This document shows positions 36,644-47,492 of a DNA stretch of 64,000 bases, piece after piece; positions within the stretch are counted from its first letter, which is position 1; the number at the start of each line of letters is the position of its first letter. Under the pieces are notes generated by a model. It searched no databases. It saw nothing but the letters and a program-made list of their open reading frames with translations, and had not been told where the DNA came from. Made by a program: the position numbers and the translations under genes. The stretch is from Mesorhizobium sp. M2A.F.Ca.ET.046.03.2.1. Lineage in GTDB: Bacteria > Pseudomonadota > Alphaproteobacteria > Rhizobiales > Rhizobiaceae. Where the stretch lies: positions 6,002,001 to 6,066,000 of the forward strand of contig NZ_CP034449.1 in assembly GCF_003952425.1 (NCBI RefSeq), given 5' to 3'.

Positions 36644-36814
36644 GCCTTGCGTTGAAGCCCAAGGCGGTGGCAATTTCAAGGCTTAAGAGTTCGAGGCCTT
36701 GCGCCGACGGCTCTTTATCCGGCGCAAAACGCCACTGCCCGAGCCGCCCGACCTCCCGATGGCGCGCTTCAGCTCAAAATTGAATACTATAGAATGCTTA
36801 GGAGACTTGCGCCC

Positions 36815-37399
36815 ATGGCGTCGCCGATCATCGACTTCCTGCTCACCCGCAATTCCGCGCCGATCCCGGACCTCAAGGAGCCGGCGCCGAGCGATGCCGA
36901 GATCGCGACGATGATGGCGGCTGCCTCGCGGGTTCCCGATCATGGCCGGCTCGAGCCCTGGCGCTTCATCCTCTACCGCGGCGAGGCGCGTGTCGAGATC
37001 GGCAAGAAGCTGGCTGCACTTGCCGAGCAGCGCGAGGGGCCGTTGCCGGAGGGCAGGCGCAACCAGGAACTGGCGCGCTTCTCGCGCGCGCCGCTGGTGA
37101 TCGGCGTCGTGTCGGTGCCGAAGGAGAACCCGAAGATCCCGCAATGGGAGATGTTCCTGTCGGGCGGCATGGCGGCCATGAACCTGATGATCGCGGCGAA
37201 CGCACTGGGCTACGGCACCAACATGATCAGCAACTGGTACTCCGATGTGCCGGAGGGCAGGGCGATCCTCGGGCTCTCGCCGCAGGAGCGCGTTATCGGC
37301 TTCGTCCATATCGGCTCCTATCAGGGGCCGGCGCCGGAGCGGCCGCGGCCAGATCCAGCCAAGCTCTATGACGACTACACCGGTCCCTGGGCGGGGTGA
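36815..37399 (+). CDS. nitroreductase family protein
   Basis: The 194-aa FMN-dependent oxidoreductase of the NfsA/NfsB/YdjA superfamily has an N-terminal FMN contact region (FLLTRNSAPIP), ASRVPDHGRLEPWRFIL, a dimer helix with SGGMAAMNLMIAANALGYGTNMISNW and the C-terminal GFVHIGSYQGP. The pattern is closest to YdjA-like small nitroreductases. The start at ATG 36815 follows GGAG; ATG 36794 would add seven residues. No neighbouring gene explains the substrate. It converges with the tetR gene. Confidence 0.9.
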   Translation: MASPIIDFLLTRNSAPIPDLKEPAPSDAEIATMMAAASRVPDHGRLEPWRFILYRGEARVEIGKKLAALAEQREGPLPEGRRNQELARFSRAPLVIGVVSVPKENPKIPQWEMFLSGGMAAMNLMIAANALGYGTNMISNWYSDVPEGRAILGLSPQERVIGFVHIGSYQGPAPERPRPDPAKLYDDYTGPWAG

Positions 37400-37435
37400 G
37401 CGGCCTAAGGCCGCCGCGAAGGAGCGTGGGCCAGT

Positions 37436-38164
37436 TCACGGTCCTTCGATGCGCCCGCCGACGACAGGATTGGAACGACGCGCTGTCATGACGGCGCGCA
37501 CATAGCCGGGCTCACCGATCCGGATGCTGCCGTCCGGCAGTCCCAGGATGCGGTCGAGCGCGATCTCGTAGAGCCTGACACGCCTTTCCAGGGCCTCGAT
37601 CGCGATGTCCATGTCGGCATCGCTGCCGCCGGCGAACGCCTTGGCGATCACGTCGTGCGTGGCCATGCCGAACTGCATGACGATATCGGCAACGCCCTCG
37701 GGATCGAAAGTCCGGAATGTTCCGTCTTCGACGCCTTGGCGGATGATCTCCACCAGGATCGGCGAGAAGGACTTGCTCGCCGCCAGGTTGATGCGGTGGA
37801 ACAGCACCAGGTTTTCCGGCCGGAACATTGTCTCGAACAGCGCCCATGCTTCCGCCGCGGTCTCAACCTTGGCCTGGCGCGACTGCGCGAGGAGCGCGTT
37901 CAGGCGCCCGAGCGGATCGAGGCCCGGATCGTCGAGGATCTTCTGGACACCGGCCAGCGCCTGCCTGGCGAAACGCTCCGCCAATGCCTCCAGCAGCGTC
38001 TCCTTGGAGGCGAAGTAGTGATAGAAGGCGCCTTTCGAGACGCCGGCGGCCGCGATGACGTCGTTGAGGCTCGCTTTGTCGTAGCCATGCGTCAGGAACA
38101 GGGCCTGGGCATGGTCCAGCAGTTCTTCGCGCCTGATTTCCGGATGCTTGATGATGCGAGGCAT
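37436..38164 (-). CDS. TetR/AcrR-family transcriptional repressor
   Basis: The 242-aa regulator has an N-terminal TetR HTH (RREELLDHAQALFLTHGYDKASLNDVIAAAGVSKGAFYHYFASKETLLEAL) and a C-terminal all-helical ligand-binding/dimer domain. It is divergent from an ICMT-family membrane methyltransferase gene, with a promoter/operator between them whose GACC/GGTC symmetry is common for this family. It most likely represses that gene and itself. The ligand is unknown. Confidence 0.92.
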   Translation of the reverse strand: MPRIIKHPEIRREELLDHAQALFLTHGYDKASLNDVIAAAGVSKGAFYHYFASKETLLEALAERFARQALAGVQKILDDPGLDPLGRLNALLAQSRQAKVETAAEAWALFETMFRPENLVLFHRINLAASKSFSPILVEIIRQGVEDGTFRTFDPEGVADIVMQFGMATHDVIAKAFAGGSDADMDIAIEALERRVRLYEIALDRILGLPDGSIRIGEPGYVRAVMTARRSNPVVGGRIEGP

Positions 38165-38217
38165 GGCGAAACCTTGTGCATGCGGCGGCCGTTCTCGTCC
38201 AGAGTGCCGGGTGTGCC

Positions 38218-38262
38218 TTGAGTTATAGACCGTCGGTCGGTATAATAGACCACCAGTCGGAA
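38218..38262 (+). promoter_or_regulatory. promoter for the ICMT-family gene with overlapping TetR operator
   Basis: TTGAGT (38218-38223) and a perfect TATAAT (38241-38246) are 17 bp apart, an ideal sigma-70 spacing. The spacer contains GACCGTCGGTC (an inverted repeat of GACC/GGTC), and ATAGACC recurs right after the -10 box, giving two candidate half or full operators. TetR binding here would block RNA polymerase. Confidence 0.65.
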
Positions 38263-38303
38263 TCGGTAAATCGCGACGGGCGGCATGTCATGGAAGGTTG
38301 GTC

Positions 38304-38978
38304 ATGATCACGAGATTGGTTGTGCAGACATTCGTATGGTTCGGTGTGATGGGCGCGCTGATGTTCGTGTCCGCAGGAACGCTGCACTGGTGGGGAGCCT
38401 GGGTGTACATAGTCGTGATGGTCGGACTGAGCCTTACCATGGGCGTGGCGCTCGCCCGGCGCGATCCAGGCCTGATGAACGAACGCCTCCGCCCGCCGAT
38501 CCAGAAGACCCAGGCAGCCGCCGACAAGATAGTGCTGAGCATATTGCTCATCGGCATTTTCGCATGGCTGGCCCTGATGGGGCTCGACTTCCGTTTCGGC
38601 TGGTCGGCAGCTCCTGTCTGGGTGCAGGCGGTCGGCATGTTGGTCCTGCTCGTCGGCATCTGGATCTGCTATCTCACGATGCTGGAAAACAGTTTCGCGG
38701 CGCCTGTCGTGAAGATCCAGGACGAGCGTGGGCAGAAGGTGATCACAACTGGTCCATACGGCTATGTACGCCACCCCATGTATGCGGGTGCTATCCTCTA
38801 TTTCGCCGGCACGGCGCTGGTGCTTGGCTCCTGGTGGGGCCTGGCATTGGTGCTCGTCTTCATCATCCTGCTCGCCATCCGCACCTTCATCGAGGAAAAG
38901 ACGTTGCGGACCGGCCTGCGGGGATACGACGATTACGCCGCGCGCGTCCGCTACAAGCTGATCCCGATGGTCTGGTAA
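38304..38978 (+). CDS. ICMT/PEMT-family membrane methyltransferase
   Basis: The 224-aa integral membrane protein has about five hydrophobic segments and the SAM-binding signature of the isoprenylcysteine carboxyl methyltransferase family (GPYGYVRHPMYAGAILYFAGTAL) plus the later EEKTLRTGLRGYDDYAARVRYKLIP. Bacterial members methylate unknown small hydrophobic substrates, since prenylated proteins are absent. ATG 38304 follows GGAAGG; the frame also opens with a TTG at 38298. It is controlled by the divergent TetR gene through the promoter just upstream. Confidence 0.88.
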   Translation: MITRLVVQTFVWFGVMGALMFVSAGTLHWWGAWVYIVVMVGLSLTMGVALARRDPGLMNERLRPPIQKTQAAADKIVLSILLIGIFAWLALMGLDFRFGWSAAPVWVQAVGMLVLLVGIWICYLTMLENSFAAPVVKIQDERGQKVITTGPYGYVRHPMYAGAILYFAGTALVLGSWWGLALVLVFIILLAIRTFIEEKTLRTGLRGYDDYAARVRYKLIPMVW

Positions 38979-38980
38979 TC

Positions 38981-39856
38981 TCAGGCGCCCGACGCCTTGG
39001 CGCGGGCCAGCAAACGCTCGGCTAGGCGCAGATGCGGCCGGTCATACATCTTGCCGTCGATGCCGACGACGCCCGGGTTTCCCGCCGCCGCGAAGGCGTC
39101 GACGATCGCCTGCGATCGCGCGACCGCTTCGGCGGAGGGCGTGAAGGCCGCGTTGATGACCGGCACCTGCGCCGGATGGATCGCCATCTTGCCGGTGAAG
39201 CCGTCGCGCTCGGCCCCGCGGCATTCCTTCTCGAAGGCGGCCATGTCGCGGAAATCGGGAAAGACGGTGTCGATGGCGGCGATTTCGGCCGCTCCCGCCG
39301 CCAGGATGGTCATGCTGCGCGCCAGGCGGAACACGTCGGTGTAGCGGCCGTCCTCGTCGCGGGCCGCCCGCGCGCCGATCGCGGCAGACAAGTCCTCCGC
39401 GCCCCAGGTTAGGCCGGCGAGCCGCGCGCTTGCCTCGGCATAGCTTGCCGCCGCAAGCACGCCGGACGCGGTTTCGGTGATGATCGGCAGGATTCTTATG
39501 GCGCCATCCGGCAGCCCGTTTTCAGCCTCATGCACCCGAAGCTTTGCTGCGAGCTGCTGGACATCCTGCCCGCTGTTCGACTTGGGCAGCATGATGCCGT
39601 CAGGCTTTGCCGGCACGAGGGCCGCGAGGTCGTCGTCGGTGAGTCCGGTGGACAGGTCGTTGACCCGCACATAGACGGCGGGACCCGTCCGGCGCCTTTG
39701 GTTCGAGATGAAGCCGGCCGCGGTCCCGCGCGCCGCCCCCTTGTTCGCGCCGGCGACGGAATCCTCGAGGTCGACGATAACCACGTCGGCGCCGGCCTCG
39801 AATCCCTTTTCCAGCTTGCGCTCGGAATCGCCGGGCACGAACAGCAACGAGCGCAT
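38981..39856 (-). CDS. HpcH/HpaI aldolase / citrate-lyase beta-like CoA-ester lyase
   Basis: The 291-aa TIM-barrel protein of the CitE/malyl-CoA lyase family starts at ATG 39856 with RSLLFVPGDSERKLEKG and contains DVVIVDLEDSVAG (metal/phosphate region), the Arg in VYVRVNDL, PIITETASGVL, WGAEDLSAAIGA and GKMAIHPAQVPVINAAF. Such enzymes cleave or hydrolyse malyl-CoA-type thioesters. Its start overlaps the stop of the MaoC gene (TGATG), so the two are translationally coupled and probably act on consecutive CoA intermediates. Confidence 0.9.
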   Translation of the reverse strand: MRSLLFVPGDSERKLEKGFEAGADVVIVDLEDSVAGANKGAARGTAAGFISNQRRRTGPAVYVRVNDLSTGLTDDDLAALVPAKPDGIMLPKSNSGQDVQQLAAKLRVHEAENGLPDGAIRILPIITETASGVLAAASYAEASARLAGLTWGAEDLSAAIGARAARDEDGRYTDVFRLARSMTILAAGAAEIAAIDTVFPDFRDMAAFEKECRGAERDGFTGKMAIHPAQVPVINAAFTPSAEAVARSQAIVDAFAAAGNPGVVGIDGKMYDRPHLRLAERLLARAKASGA

Positions 39857-40308
39857 CAGACCGCCTTCTTCAGCATCATCGCCTGCCTTGTGCATTTGGC
39901 GACAAGAACGTCATTCTGGTTGTAGGCGCGATGCTCGAACTCGACGATGCCGCGATCGGGTTTCGACTTGGAATCGCGCACGGAGACGACTGTCGTCTCG
40001 ACCCGGATGGTGTCGCCGTGGAAGACGGGGTGCGGGAACACCGTTTCCTTCATGCCGAGATTGGCGACCGTTGTGCCGACCGTGATGTCGTTCACCGAAA
40101 TGCCGATCATCAGGCCCAGCGTGAACAGGGAGTTGACCAACGGCTTGCCCCACTCGGTCTTCGCGGCGAAGTCGAAATCAATGTGCAAAGGCTGCGGGTT
40201 GAGCGTCATCACCGAAAACAACATGTTGTCGCTCTCGGTCACAGTTTTCCGCAGCGTGTGGTGGAAGACGTGGCCGACGACAAACTCTTCCAGATAAAGC
40301 CCGGCCAT
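39856..40308 (-). CDS. MaoC-family (R)-specific enoyl-CoA hydratase
   Basis: The 150-aa hot-dog-fold dehydratase starts at ATG 40308 (GGGAG upstream). The hydratase motif appears as MTLNPQPLHIDFDFAAKTEWGKPLVNSLFTLGL, with the conserved Asp and His. It is upstream of, and overlaps, the CoA-ester lyase gene, a pairing seen in mesaconyl/methylmalyl-CoA type pathways, though the full-length mesaconyl-CoA hydratase is larger. The substrate is therefore inferred only as an enoyl-CoA or a dicarboxylic equivalent. Confidence 0.87.
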   Translation of the reverse strand: MAGLYLEEFVVGHVFHHTLRKTVTESDNMLFSVMTLNPQPLHIDFDFAAKTEWGKPLVNSLFTLGLMIGISVNDITVGTTVANLGMKETVFPHPVFHGDTIRVETTVVSVRDSKSKPDRGIVEFEHRAYNQNDVLVAKCTRQAMMLKKAV

Positions 40309-40459
40309 GATCGATCTCCCGCAATTCCATCGCTTGATAGGCGTTGGCTGCGTCTCCATCAAGCCGGTTAAGAAATATGGTGAACCGTTCGTAAACCATT
40401 TCCAGCCTACCGTTCACAACGGGGCCGGGGACATTCCGGCAAGGGCGTAGCTGGTCGGC

Positions 40460-41581
40460 ATGGTTGTTTCGCACTTTCTAAAATGGATTGATACGGCAAG
40501 GGTTTCCGAGCGCGCCGCCGCCGCGAGCGCGCTGGCGCGAGCCTATATCAATTCCGATCTGCCGTTCGAGGATCGCTGCGCCGCCGAGGCGGCGCTCACG
40601 CTGCTTCTGGACGACGCTTCCGCCAAGGTGCGCCTGGCGCTCGCCGAGGCGCTGTCGATGAGCCATCACGCGCCGCCGCAGGTGATCAGCGCCCTGGCCG
40701 CCGACCAGCCGGAAGTGGCGGCGCTGGTGTTGGCGCGTTCGCCGCTGCTTACCGATGCCGATCTTGTCGAGCGCGTCGCCTGCGGCCACAAGGCGACGCA
40801 GACGCTGATCGCCAACCGTCCGGTGGTCTCGATGTCGCTGGCGGCCGCAATCGCCGAGATCGGCGAGCCGGAGGCCTGCGCGGCTCTGGTCGGGAACAGC
40901 GGCGCGGAGATCGCTTCGCTCAGCTTCCGCCGCATGGCTGAGCGGCATGGCCACGTGCCGTTGGTGCGCGAGACGCTGATCGCAGATCGGCGCCTGCCGG
41001 CCGACTGCCGCTATATGCTGCTGGTCAAGCTCGGCGAGATCCTGAAAGGATCGCCGCTGGTGCTGGCGATGATGGGGGCGGCGCGCGCCGATCGCGTCAT
41101 GCGCGATGCCTGCGTGAAGGCCTCGGTGACGCTGATCGAGGGAACGCGCATGGAAGAGCATGCCGCGCTGATCGAGCATCTAAGGCTGCGCGGCGACCTC
41201 ACCGCCAGCTTCATCATCCGTACCATCGCGCATGGCAAGGTCGACTTCTTCGGTTCGACGCTGGTAGCGCTTGCCCGACAGTCCGAGCAGCGGGTGACGG
41301 CGCTTCTGGCCGGCGGGCACGACGTGGCGCTGCAGGCGCTGTTCCGCAGCGCCGGACTTGCGCCGGCGACGCATGGCACCATCCTGCGCGCGCTGAAAGT
41401 CTGGCGCGAGGTCGCCAACGGCCGGCGTGTCGCCGGCGTGCAGGAAGTGAGCTGGCTGATGCTGAAGGAACTCGGCGGCCAATCGGCCGAGGGCGATCTT
41501 GCCGGACTGGTGAAGTCGATCCATCTCGACGCGCTGCGCGAAAACGCGCGCGGGCACGCGCTGGCGATTGCCGCGGCCTAG
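40460..41581 (+). CDS. DUF2336 domain-containing protein
   Basis: The 373-aa protein is all-alpha with HEAT-like helical repeats (RAAAASALARAYI, AKVRLALAEALSM, PEVAALVLARSPLLTDADLVERV), matching the DUF2336 family common in alphaproteobacteria. No catalytic residues or signal peptide are visible; a scaffold role in the cytoplasm is likely. It stands between the divergent MaoC gene and a convergent VOC gene, only 13 bp from the latter. Confidence 0.85.
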   Translation: MVVSHFLKWIDTARVSERAAAASALARAYINSDLPFEDRCAAEAALTLLLDDASAKVRLALAEALSMSHHAPPQVISALAADQPEVAALVLARSPLLTDADLVERVACGHKATQTLIANRPVVSMSLAAAIAEIGEPEACAALVGNSGAEIASLSFRRMAERHGHVPLVRETLIADRRLPADCRYMLLVKLGEILKGSPLVLAMMGAARADRVMRDACVKASVTLIEGTRMEEHAALIEHLRLRGDLTASFIIRTIAHGKVDFFGSTLVALARQSEQRVTALLAGGHDVALQALFRSAGLAPATHGTILRALKVWREVANGRRVAGVQEVSWLMLKELGGQSAEGDLAGLVKSIHLDALRENARGHALAIAAA

Positions 41582-41594
41582 CGCTTATCGGGTC

Positions 41595-42032
41595 TCAGCT
41601 GAGCTCCTGGGCAAGTCCGACAAGAAGCCCTTCAGGCCCACGGATGTAGCAGAGCCGATAAATGTCCTTGTAGCGGACCACCTCGCCAACGAGCTCGGCA
41701 CCGTGCTTGCGGAGCCCCTCCAGCGTGTCGTCGATGTCGTCCACGGCGAACATGACGCGAAGATAGCCCAGGGCGTTCACCGGGGCATTGCGGTGATCCG
41801 CCACGATCGACGGCCTGAGGAAGCGGGACAGTTCCAGCCGGCTGTGGCCGTCCGGCGTTCGCATCATGGCGATCTCGACATGCTGGTCGCCCAGTCCGGT
41901 GACACGTCCGGCCCATTCCCCATCGATCGTGGCACGCCCTTCGAGTTCAAGGCCGAGCTCGCGAAAGAAATCAACCGTCGCATCGAGGTCCTCGACGACG
42001 ATACCGATGTTGTCCATTCGTTTGAGCGCCAT
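41595..42032 (-). CDS. VOC-superfamily (glyoxalase/bleomycin-resistance-like) protein
   Basis: The 145-aa protein has two beta-alpha-beta-beta-beta modules: MDNIGIVVEDLDATVDFFRELGLELEG and the second half LRVMFAVDDIDDTLEGLRKHGAELVGEVV followed by LCYIRGPEGLLVGLAQEL. Metal-ligand positions (His/Glu) are partly recognisable. Members include glyoxalases, dioxygenases and resistance proteins, so the function is open. ATG 42032 follows AGGTGG; the frame extends to 42233 without a better start. Confidence 0.85.
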   Translation of the reverse strand: MALKRMDNIGIVVEDLDATVDFFRELGLELEGRATIDGEWAGRVTGLGDQHVEIAMMRTPDGHSRLELSRFLRPSIVADHRNAPVNALGYLRVMFAVDDIDDTLEGLRKHGAELVGEVVRYKDIYRLCYIRGPEGLLVGLAQELS

Positions 42033-42111
42033 CTGTCCACCTAAGTACCGACCAGTCTGATAAGGAACCTTTCGGATCCGGTCCGACCTGAAACGCGACA
42101 TGTCCCTTTGT

Positions 42112-44193
42112 TCAGGCACGACCCTTTGCAAAGAAATCCGGATAGTCTTCCATCGCCGCGGCAATGATGCGCAGCGAGGCGGCGATCCGCAGCATTTCGA
42201 GCCGATCGCTGCGTTCGCCAATGCTGGCCGCATATTGCCTTGCCACCGCGATGGTCGCGGTCTGCGGCTCGCCCGGCCGACGGAACAACAATTCGCGCGC
42301 CAGGCCGCGCAGAAAATTGCCGATGGATTCGACTGTCTCGCGCGGCACGGCGGAATTCAGTTGCGCATGGCGTAGCCGCAGCACCTCCAGCCCGACGGTG
42401 ACGGCGGCGATGCTGCCGCCGAGAATGGGGTCGCCCCTGCGGCCCGTTCGCTGCACCTGCGGCATCAACTGGTTGATCCTGTCATAGGCGAGGCTTTCGA
42501 AAGCCGAACGCCGAGGTATCCGCTCATGCAGGCAAAGCCGCGCCAGATCCTCGCGCATCGCTTGCGAGATACGCTCCACGGTGACCCAAGGGTCGGCAGG
42601 CAGCACGACGATGAAGACGCCGATGGCGATCAGGATGCCGACCAGGATCGAGGCCGAGCCCGCAAAGAACGGCCCGGCATCATAGGTCATCTGCTGATGC
42701 GGGCTGAGGAAGGCGAGGAAGTTGATGGCGAAAGCGGTGGCGACGCCGACATGGCGTGGATTGGCCATGCCGAGCGCCGCAGGCACCAGGATCGGCACGA
42801 CGAAGAGCGTGAACCAGCCGAAGCCGGGCAGCGCCGGCAGCGCGACCTGCCCGACCAGAAAGGCAAAGGGCAGCGCAATCAGGGTGCCGGTGAAGAAGCC
42901 CCAGGCCGACTGCACGGGATCGGGACGCGTCGCGAACAGGCTAGAGACCACCGCGACGAGGATGACGGTGCCGGCCGCTTCCGACCATTTGGTCGTCAGC
43001 CAGAAGACGGCAACGAGCAGCGTCGCGAGCGCGGCGCGCACGGCGTTGCGCCACGCGGCCTGATAGTCGCGGTGGACGACCAGCGCCGGCTGGCTTCGCT
43101 CATTCGATTTCCGGGAGACGGGCGAGCGAAGCGCATCGAGGCCGGCCAACACCTGTTTCAGCGCTTCGGCAAAATCACCGGCAATGGTGAGGCGAGTGAT
43201 GGTGCCCACCTTGTCCTCGGCGGCAGTGTTTGCACCGGCATCGTCGGGCAGGGCCGGCACCTCTCTGGCCTTGCTCGCGATCGCATCGAGCCGCGCCACC
43301 CACGGGCCCGTGTCGTCGAGGGCGCCGGGTGTCGCCCCCAGCTCGCCGACAAAGGCTTTCAAGTCGCGTCGCATCGGGATGAGCGCCGCATTCTTCGGCG
43401 CGCGGTGGCTGTGCAGCGTGCGCGCCGCCGACAGGGCCCACAGAAGCTGGCCGATGGTGCGCCGCACCGGGTGGGCGCGGGGGGCGAAGCTCGGCGCTTC
43501 CAGCCGCGCGTAGGTGCGCATTTCTGCGAGCGTCTGGGCGTCGGTGATCAACTTGCGCTGGAGCGCGGCAAGGCTTGCCGGATCGCCGTCGGAAAAGGCG
43601 CCGCCGGCATATTCGGCGAGGTCGAGGATGCTGCGCTTCAGCCTGGAAATGATGGCGTCGGCCGCGAGCTTGGGCAGGATCAGCCGGCTGGTGACGCCGG
43701 CGCAGACGATGCCAAGCACGATCTCGGCGCAGCGTGCGATAGCGAGATCGACAACGACAATCGGTTGACCGAGCGCCGGCAGGCTGATGATCATCACCGT
43801 GTAGCCGGCAAGCGCCGCGCCATAGGCTTCCGGGTTGCGCAACAGCGATGATACGAACGTGCAGATGCCGACCCAGAGCGCCAGAAAAGTGATCAGCAGC
43901 CAGGGATTGGTACCGCACAGGGATGTTATGCCGATAGCGGCCAGGCCGCCGGCCAGCGTGCCGAGCAGCCGGTAGAAGCCCTTCGCCAGCACCATTCCAG
44001 CCACCGGCTGGGCGACGATGAACACAGTCATCATCGCCCATTGCGGATGGTCGAGCTTCAACGCGTAGGCGGCAAGCAGCGCGATCAGCCCGGCCGAAAC
44101 CGTGCGCAAGGCAAAGATCCAGTCCGAACGGGTCGGCCGCGTCAGACCGCTTAACGATGTCTCGACAAGCTCTCTCAGACGCGTCCAGGTCAC
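42112..44193 (-). CDS. FUSC-family membrane protein (aromatic-acid efflux AaeB/YccS-like)
   Basis: The 693-aa inner-membrane protein has two clusters of about six hydrophobic helices (residues about 30-175 and 390-535), each followed by a long soluble region, the duplicated architecture of the FUSC/AaeB/YccS family. Recognisable stretches are HPQWAMMTVFIVAQPVAGMVLAKGFYRLLGT and WSEAAGTVILVAVVSSLFATRPDP. It is likely an exporter of aromatic acids or other small organics. The usual AaeA-type adaptor is not adjacent. It is 40 bp downstream of parE on the same strand and could be read from its promoter. Confidence 0.88.
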   Translation of the reverse strand: MTWTRLRELVETSLSGLTRPTRSDWIFALRTVSAGLIALLAAYALKLDHPQWAMMTVFIVAQPVAGMVLAKGFYRLLGTLAGGLAAIGITSLCGTNPWLLITFLALWVGICTFVSSLLRNPEAYGAALAGYTVMIISLPALGQPIVVVDLAIARCAEIVLGIVCAGVTSRLILPKLAADAIISRLKRSILDLAEYAGGAFSDGDPASLAALQRKLITDAQTLAEMRTYARLEAPSFAPRAHPVRRTIGQLLWALSAARTLHSHRAPKNAALIPMRRDLKAFVGELGATPGALDDTGPWVARLDAIASKAREVPALPDDAGANTAAEDKVGTITRLTIAGDFAEALKQVLAGLDALRSPVSRKSNERSQPALVVHRDYQAAWRNAVRAALATLLVAVFWLTTKWSEAAGTVILVAVVSSLFATRPDPVQSAWGFFTGTLIALPFAFLVGQVALPALPGFGWFTLFVVPILVPAALGMANPRHVGVATAFAINFLAFLSPHQQMTYDAGPFFAGSASILVGILIAIGVFIVVLPADPWVTVERISQAMREDLARLCLHERIPRRSAFESLAYDRINQLMPQVQRTGRRGDPILGGSIAAVTVGLEVLRLRHAQLNSAVPRETVESIGNFLRGLARELLFRRPGEPQTATIAVARQYAASIGERSDRLEMLRIAASLRIIAAAMEDYPDFFAKGRA

Positions 44194-44233
44194 ATTCGTC
44201 TCCGTACAGGAGCCTTTATGGACCCTTCCGCGA

Positions 44234-46288
<2,055 letters not shown>

Positions 46289-46522
46289 GCTGGGCCTAGC
46301 GTCCGGTAATGCGAATCACGGCTCGATACTGCCACGCTTTTGGCGGGCGAACGAGTTCCTGTTCCGTTCAGGGATCAAACTGTCTCTTATTCCAAAACCA
46401 TTCGATAACCAAGCCGGCCGAAATAGGGCGATCGGCGGGTCACGGGATTCCTGATTCTTTAACATTAACGCCTAGCGTGAGGCCCAAACCAACAAAAGAC
46501 CACGGGCGTCAGGGGTTTCGTT

Positions 46523-47464
46523 GTGCGGGGCAGGGCCATAACCATGATCGGTATCGCAGCCGTCTTCGGCGCGATCTCGATCTTTGCGGCGGATTTTTGG
46601 GTCAAGAGCCAGGCAAAGGCTCAGTCCGAGATCAAGGTGGTCACGGTCGAAGCTCCGCAGCAGCCCAAGGTCGAATTCAAGACCATCGTGGTGGCTCAAG
46701 CGCCGCTGCGCTATGGAATGGAGCTCGGACGGCCACAACTCGCCGAGATCCCGTGGCCGCAGGATTCGCTGCCGCAAGGCGCTTTCCCGACGATCGACAA
46801 GTTGCTTGCCGACGGCAGCCGCGTGGTGCTGTCGCCGATCGAGGTCAACGAACCGGTGCTGCTCACCAAACTGTCGGGACCGAACGGTCGCGCCACGCTT
46901 TCCAACATACTGTCGCCGGGCATGCGGGCCGTCACCATCCGCACCGACGAAATTGCCGGTGTCGGCGGCTTCGTCACGCCGGGAGACCGGGTCGACGTCG
47001 TCCTGACGCGCGATGCGGGAGACATCCAGGAAGTATCCAAGAACGCGCAAGGGGCGGCCGGCTCGACGGTCACCTCCGAGATTGTGGTCTCCGACGCCAA
47101 AGTGCTTTCGGTCGGGCAGGGCGCCGACGAACGCAAGACCGAGCCGCAGGTCGCCAATTCAGTGACCATCGAGGTGACCAACGAAGGGGCGCAGAAAGTG
47201 GCGCTCGCCCGCACCGTCGGCACTTTGTCGCTGTCGTTGCGGTCCGCGGCTGACGCCAGTGCCAGCAAAGGCGGGCTTACGACGATCTCTTCCTTCGGCG
47301 GCTCGGTTGCCGCAAACGCCGAGGCAAGTGCGGCCTCGCTCGTCAATGCGGTGACGAAGGACCAGGACGAGCCGAAATTCAGGACGGTGATCGTGACGCG
47401 CGGCGAGAAAGTCGAAGAATACAAGGTTCCTTCACGGGAACCGCCGCAGGAACTGCAGCAATAG
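46523..47464 (+). CDS. cpaB: Flp pilus assembly protein CpaB
   Basis: The 313-aa envelope protein (GTG start, MRGRAITMIGIAAVFGAISIF anchor) has an SAF-like domain (FKTIVVAQAPLRYGMELGRPQLAEIPWP) and an RcpC/CpaB domain (TLSNILSPGMRAVTIRTDEIAGVGGFVTPGDRVDVVLTR). In Tad systems CpaB/RcpC helps stabilise the secretin complex in the periplasm. It is the first gene of a tight eight-gene cluster ending in tadD. Length and domain order are typical. Confidence 0.93.
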   Translation: MRGRAITMIGIAAVFGAISIFAADFWVKSQAKAQSEIKVVTVEAPQQPKVEFKTIVVAQAPLRYGMELGRPQLAEIPWPQDSLPQGAFPTIDKLLADGSRVVLSPIEVNEPVLLTKLSGPNGRATLSNILSPGMRAVTIRTDEIAGVGGFVTPGDRVDVVLTRDAGDIQEVSKNAQGAAGSTVTSEIVVSDAKVLSVGQGADERKTEPQVANSVTIEVTNEGAQKVALARTVGTLSLSLRSAADASASKGGLTTISSFGGSVAANAEASAASLVNAVTKDQDEPKFRTVIVTRGEKVEEYKVPSREPPQELQQ

Positions 47465-47492
47465 CCGGTGGGGATCGGCGGGGACGGGCAAG

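Noticed and set aside
46440..46522. CtrA-type site (TTAA-N7-TTAA) upstream of cpaB
   Set aside because: TTTAACATTAACG has the two TTAA words only 2 bases apart, not 7, so it does not fit the CtrA consensus.
46309..47253. A 314-codon plus-strand ORF overlapping cpaB
   Set aside because: It is an alternative frame of cpaB with no family features.
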